Part shown: positions 59,736 to 64,000 of the stretch, one piece after another
How positions within the stretch are numbered: the stretch's first letter is position 1
Layout of the letters: the number at the start of each line of letters is the position of its first letter
Position numbers and translations under genes: made by a program
The notes under the pieces: model-generated
Database searches by the model: none
What the model saw: only the letters and a program-made list of their open reading frames with translations
Told to the model about the DNA's origin: nothing
NCBI GenBank assembly: GCA_021030915.1
Contig: JAGEMR010000051.1
Coordinates: 62,001 to 126,000 of the forward strand
Length of the DNA stretch: 64,000 nucleotides
DNA from: Astrothelium macrocarpum
Taxonomy: Eukaryota > Ascomycota > Dothideomycetes > Trypetheliales > Trypetheliaceae
Direction: 5' to 3'

Positions 59736-62700
59736 TCAATATGCACCGTTTAAGCCGTTCATATCACCGTTGGGAATACCAAAGAATTGGAACCTGGTAT
59801 CGACCTGTCAGCGTACCGTAATACGTCATCTACGGGGAAAAGTCTAGAGCATACCAATCTTCCACGTTAAGAGCCATGGGCACTACCGGTCCTTGCCCTC
59901 TGCTGCTATTACTCCATGTATCATCTGCCTGTCCGGACTGAGCGTTCTGATTCATTGCATCAAATTGTGCCCAATTCTGGGGTTCATTCTGTTGCTGTAC
60001 TTGCATGCCTGGGTGCCCCTGCATCTGCGGCAAGCCGTTCGGATTCTGCATTTGCTGCATCTGTTGAGGTTGTTGTTGCATGCCCTGCGCCTGTTGCATT
60101 TGTATCGATTGCCGTTGTAGCTGAGGGTCAACAAAGGAGTTTTGTTGTACAGGAGAGACATTCTGGAAATTGATGTTTGTATCTGCTGGGAAAAGCTGGG
60201 TTGGTTGGAAGTTCTGCCATAAATCTTGAGAAATGTTCGGTGAGTCCTTGGTGACGAGGAAAAGATCCGGAGGTGTGCTGGGAAAAGAGTAGTTGGGATT
60301 GAATGGCGTTGTTGGTCGAGTGTTGCCCCGAGAAGGCATACCACCCATGAATGCATCACTATTGTGACGGACAGGAGGAGAAGTTTGAGTCATGTTGGGG
60401 ATCTGTTGTGGTGGATGTTCACGTGATGGCGTCGGTGCGGGTGTTTGTGGTCGAGAACGTTCGTAGGAAACTTGCGGTGCTGGTGGGCCATTGGGATAAT
60501 TGATATCCATGTCATCAAACTTCCTCTTGGGCACTTCCTCTTTTGTTTTGAGTGCCGGTGGCGGGCCAGGCCCGTTTGCACGTGCTTTCAGGTGTCTCTT
60601 GCCTGCAGCCTTTTGCAAACGCTCTTCCAGAGATTTGTTGCCCAGAATGGATTCAAAGAGTGTGTGAACCATCTTGGCGACTAACCAGACTTTGGAAACT
60701 TCCTTGAGTGCATTCATGCATATCCGCATGCGTTGCTCAGTCGCTGAAACGATTTGTTGGTTCGAGGATCGCATCTGATAGACGTGCATGATTAACGCGG
60801 AGAAAAGACTGTAGACACTAGATCCAACGTTAACAGTCACGTTTGCAATATCAGATTGGCTTCTTACATAAATGCTGGGGTATATCGAAGCTCGTCATGA
60901 GCTTCAAGATTCTCGATAATCGATGTTATCATTCCTGCGGCCTGATACGCAATGTTCCGTGATGGGTAGGCTCCCTCTTCTGGATATGGTCGCGCAGGAT
61001 GGGATTTTGGAGAGCCAGCTGGGGGTAAATGTGCCCTGTGTAGCAGGCAGAGAGTCGTACTGAGCTATGTTAATCTGGCTGGATGTCCGGAAGGACTGAT
61101 ATCACTTACTAGTAATTTGAATGCAGAATGGCTGACCAAAAGTGGTGCCGTTGACGCTCCCAATAGACCTCTTTTGGACAATTTTGCAGCCAATCGGCCA
61201 AAGCCATGTCACTATGGGTTAGATCAATGGCATTCATTCGACGTGATTTGGACGCAACGGAATACTGCTGTGATAAAACCAGTCCCATGATCTCAGTCAA
61301 GCGAACGTAGTTTAGGAAAAACTGGACATGAATCGGATCCGGAGGGTATTCAGCAGGTCGATCAAGTTCATCTTCTAGAAAATCGTCCTCCGTAACCATC
61401 TCAACATCTGTATCATCCGTGTTTATAGACACTGGTCGTCCTAACGCCACAGCTACCGACCGATCTCGAGTGAACAAGGTCCACCATATACGTTTCCATA
61501 ATCGCTTGTCTTGCTTGCTGAGTTGAGATTGTTCGACGCTGATTGCCGTAAGCTAATTGTTTTTTAGTAGAATCAGGGCCAGCCCACCTTCGATGCATCC
61601 CACAGCCTTGGGCGACGATAATGGCAACACGACTCCAATAAAATACATTTTTTGTGACATCTGCGCCAAAGTCAGATCCGGATATGGTCGGCGCAACGAT
61701 TACTCCGTCTCTTAGCTTACCCTCCGGACCTTCCCAGTACCATCCCATTAGAATAAGGGCCTGAACTATCGTCACACGGTCTTCCTCGTAATTTGCATCG
61801 TACAAGGCTTTGGCACGTTTGTAGAAAGTCATAGCAGCGGGTGTCGTCGATCCACTCGCATCCATGAGTTGCGGATTTAGACATACTCGAGAGCCAGCCA
61901 AAAGGATAGCCTGTAGAAGGAGCAAAGAAGGCGGATTTTTTGAATCTCGATATCGTCTCATGAATCGGCTTCGGTTGATAACAGGTACGACCGGCGCGAT
62001 CCACGTGAAGAATGCTTCGATCAATTCATCGCATAACGCTCGTGGTGGAAGTAGAAACGCCCCTCTTTGATGAAGTATCTCAATCTCAACATTATCTAAT
62101 TCATTCATTCTACTTTTGGTGCCTCGAACATTTTCCGGTAAAGGATAGTGCACTACGTCCGTTGTACCGTGTCGATCATGTACGAGCAAAGATAGATTAG
62201 AGGATTCGCCGAGATACGCAACACGGCCGGCTTCTTTGATGGGAGCTCTTGCGAATTTGGGTTTCATAAACTGTACATAGGTGCCATTGTGAGTAATCTG
62301 TTGTGCAGCGTAGGCATCCGAAACCTTTGTTGAAGGGGTCCCATCAGTGGTGTTGTATACCGTGCCTTTGTCTCTATGTGCTATCCCTGGTCCTGGTGAT
62401 CCTCCAACAGTTGCTGGCGATGTCGTTTCTTCATTCTGTGTAGGTTCGCCATGGTCGCTGTGAAAGTGGCGCTATTAGCGAGAAAATTGTGTGTGCCAAA
62501 AATTGTATAGTAGCACTACCTTTCGGAATCTTTGGCTTTGCCCTGTCCCTTCTTCCTCTTTGGTGTTGGTATCTTGCATTCGATGGAGAAGGCAACGCAG
62601 TTTGTACACGGCACTCCCAAACTTGCCGCATCACATCGCACCTACAGAATCAACATGTCATTATGGACATTTCCAATATTTGGAATCAAGTTGATCTATC

Positions 62701-63069
62701 GTGCTTCGGTTTCCGTAGAAAACCAGATGAACTCACTTTTCTTGCGTGACACGTCTGTTCAGAGAGAAATCGTAAGCTTTTGATTATTTATCAACCTTGA
62801 CCTCGGTGCCGAGGCCAAGACAAGGAGTGATGGATAAGAAAACTTACCTCGCAGGCTCTGGATGCGCGTTGTCTGTAGAAGACGAAAATTAGGTTAGTTA
62901 TCTCGTAAATCAAGACGATGTGGCTGCAGCAATGCCGGCAAAGCGCTTAAAGCGCGTGTCTTCCGAATACTCACCTGCGGAAGCTAGGATGACCTGGTGT
63001 TTGACTGCTTGGTGCAGCGGTTCGCGCAATCGTGCTTGGCAAGTCCATGATTTGAGCTTCAGTGGCCAT
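59736..63069 (-). CDS. Zn2Cys6 transcription factor, CTF1/FarA-like
   Basis: Nine exons on the minus strand: 63069-62975, 62872-62848, 62754-62737, 62641-62520, 62457-61588, 61538-61110, 61059-60868, 60817-59855 and 59793-59736. They give 923 residues in unbroken frame. The zinc cluster RASRACETCHARK-VRCD-CTNCVAFSIEC is spread over four exons, including microexons of 25 and 18 nt, and is followed by basic KIPTPKRKK. A Fungal_trans domain spans about residues 150-520 (CDELIEAFFTWIAPVVPVINR, MGWYWEGPEG, LWKRIWWTLFTRDRSVAVALGRP). The C-terminus is Pro- and Gln-rich and ends WFQFFGIPNGD. Cluster and tail resemble cutinase/fatty-acid regulators (CTF1, FarA). Regulation of cutinase or lipid genes is inference from that resemblance. 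Nuclear. Confidence 0.88.
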
Positions 63070-64000
63070 CAAGTGGTGATTCCAGGCATGGAGCAGAGCG
63101 ACATGTAGCACGGGAAAATGAGATGACGATGATGGGATGCGCTTAGGCCCTGGCGGAAGGACACAACCAAGTTGACGGAAGAGACCGACCGGGAGTGGAC
63201 CGAGGGTCGCTTCAGACAGGTCGTCAGAGCTACTTAGTAATATAAAGAAACGAAAATAAAGTGGAAGAACGGTTGCTTGGGATAGCGGACGTTCCAGGGG
63301 AGGACAGAGAAGGGCAGGATCTGCAATTGGCGATGCGGGGCGGGGATGGATGGATGACAGCGATGAAGCTTCGTGCCTCGTCCGTGGCAGGCGACCAAAA
63401 TAACGCAAAATCTTGGCGATCACGGTCGCCGCCGCGAGATGGCTGCAGACCAGGCCGAGGGGGGTCGAAGAAGCCGCCGGATGGCGCCAGTCCTGCCTGT
63501 GTGTGTGTTCCCCGCATCCGCATCCGCGAGCCACGCTCGAGCTGTTTCACGTCTGCAGCCAAGTCAAATATCAAATACCCGTCTGCTCGGAGCTTCAACC
63601 AAGAACGGGCCTTTGCATGCTCAGACACGCCCATTCGTCTGCTGTCTGAATCAGTGGCCGCCATAGTGGACGTTCGGATATCGATATGCAGCATGGACCC
63701 GCCCTGGTGGACCATCAGCTCTCGCTTCCATCCCTCTCCCGTCTCTGATCCAGGGCTGGCTTTCCCTTTCCATGGACGTGGAGAGCATGGGCGCGGGAGG
63801 AAGACCGTCTTAGCAGGAGCTAAGCTTTGCGGCCCTGCACGCTGCACACGACATCAATCGTGGCTGCTTACCCGTCTAATGAAGTATCCTGATTGGGATT
63901 CTTATCACGATGTTGGCAAACAGCCAAAGTCCAGGTTGAGTGCCAAACGACCAATGGTAAAAAATGTTTTGTTCATTCCATCTTCTAAATGGCCGACGGC
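63070..64000. other. Upstream region of the CTF1/FarA-like gene
   Basis: Contains the promoter and leader of the minus-strand regulator. Minus-strand frames of 187 and 205 codons run through here, the first reading in frame into exon 1 of the regulator. A start further upstream is possible in principle, but the sequence lacks recognisable protein features. Confidence 0.45.

Noticed and set aside
1..64000. tRNA genes, rRNA genes and CRISPR arrays
   Set aside because: No cloverleaf with B-box, rRNA core sequence or regularly spaced repeat array was seen on either strand by eye; a dedicated tRNA search could still find one I missed.

Overview
This window is nuclear DNA of a filamentous ascomycete (Pezizomycotina). 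Many genes are split by 45-70 nt introns with GTAAGT-like donors and CTRAC-like branch sites. The recognisable proteins are fungal: ARG2, a Rrn11-like Pol I factor, Zn2Cys6 and C2H2 regulators with fungal transcription-factor domains, and a 29.9 kDa-type complex I subunit. A 4.3 kb AT-rich island has the look of repeat-induced mutation. The class is less certain; Dothideomycetes or a relative is a guess. All gene models were assembled by eye from splice signals and frame continuity, without RNA evidence.

Layout. (i) 0-6.3 kb: a small secreted Cys-rich protein, the arginine-pathway gene arg2 (three exons, with a 49-codon upstream ORF), and a gamma-glutamylcyclotransferase-like enzyme. (ii) 6.3-12.8 kb: a gene-poor interval in which I can support nothing. 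(iii) 12.8-36 kb: a conserved core block holding a Zn2Cys6 factor, a Rrn11-like factor divergent from a RING-H2 protein, an ER membrane-anchored disulfide isomerase divergent from a complex I subunit, a C2H2 regulator, a secretory-pathway membrane protein and class 2 dihydroorotate dehydrogenase. (iv) 36-57.5 kb: an accessory block. It holds two paralogues of an unrecognised two-exon family about 19 kb apart, an effector-like secreted protein 0.4 kb from the AT-rich island, two nested mutated pogo/Fot-type transposons, an EthD-domain protein, a fungal regulator-like gene of doubtful integrity, a secreted carboxylesterase, an FHA-kinase gene interrupted by one in-frame stop, and a protein with two GIWDS motifs. 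(v) 59.7-63.1 kb: a nine-exon Zn2Cys6 regulator resembling CTF1/FarA.

How the genes relate. The core block is mostly unrelated housekeeping: arginine and pyrimidine synthesis, rRNA transcription, ER redox folding and respiration. No biosynthetic cluster is evident. The accessory block has the usual traits of a fast-evolving fungal compartment: transposons, secreted proteins, duplicated genes and decaying genes.

The strongest unusual observations are a TA-duplicating transposon inserted exactly inside the terminal inverted repeat of another, with the repeats spared from the mutation that ruined both interiors; apparent CpG sparing in that island; five abrupt C-rich to G-rich strand-skew switches, four within exons and one in a last exon and its 3' flank, each centred on a local GC peak; the paralogue pair bracketing the island; and the nonsense codon in the FHA kinase.
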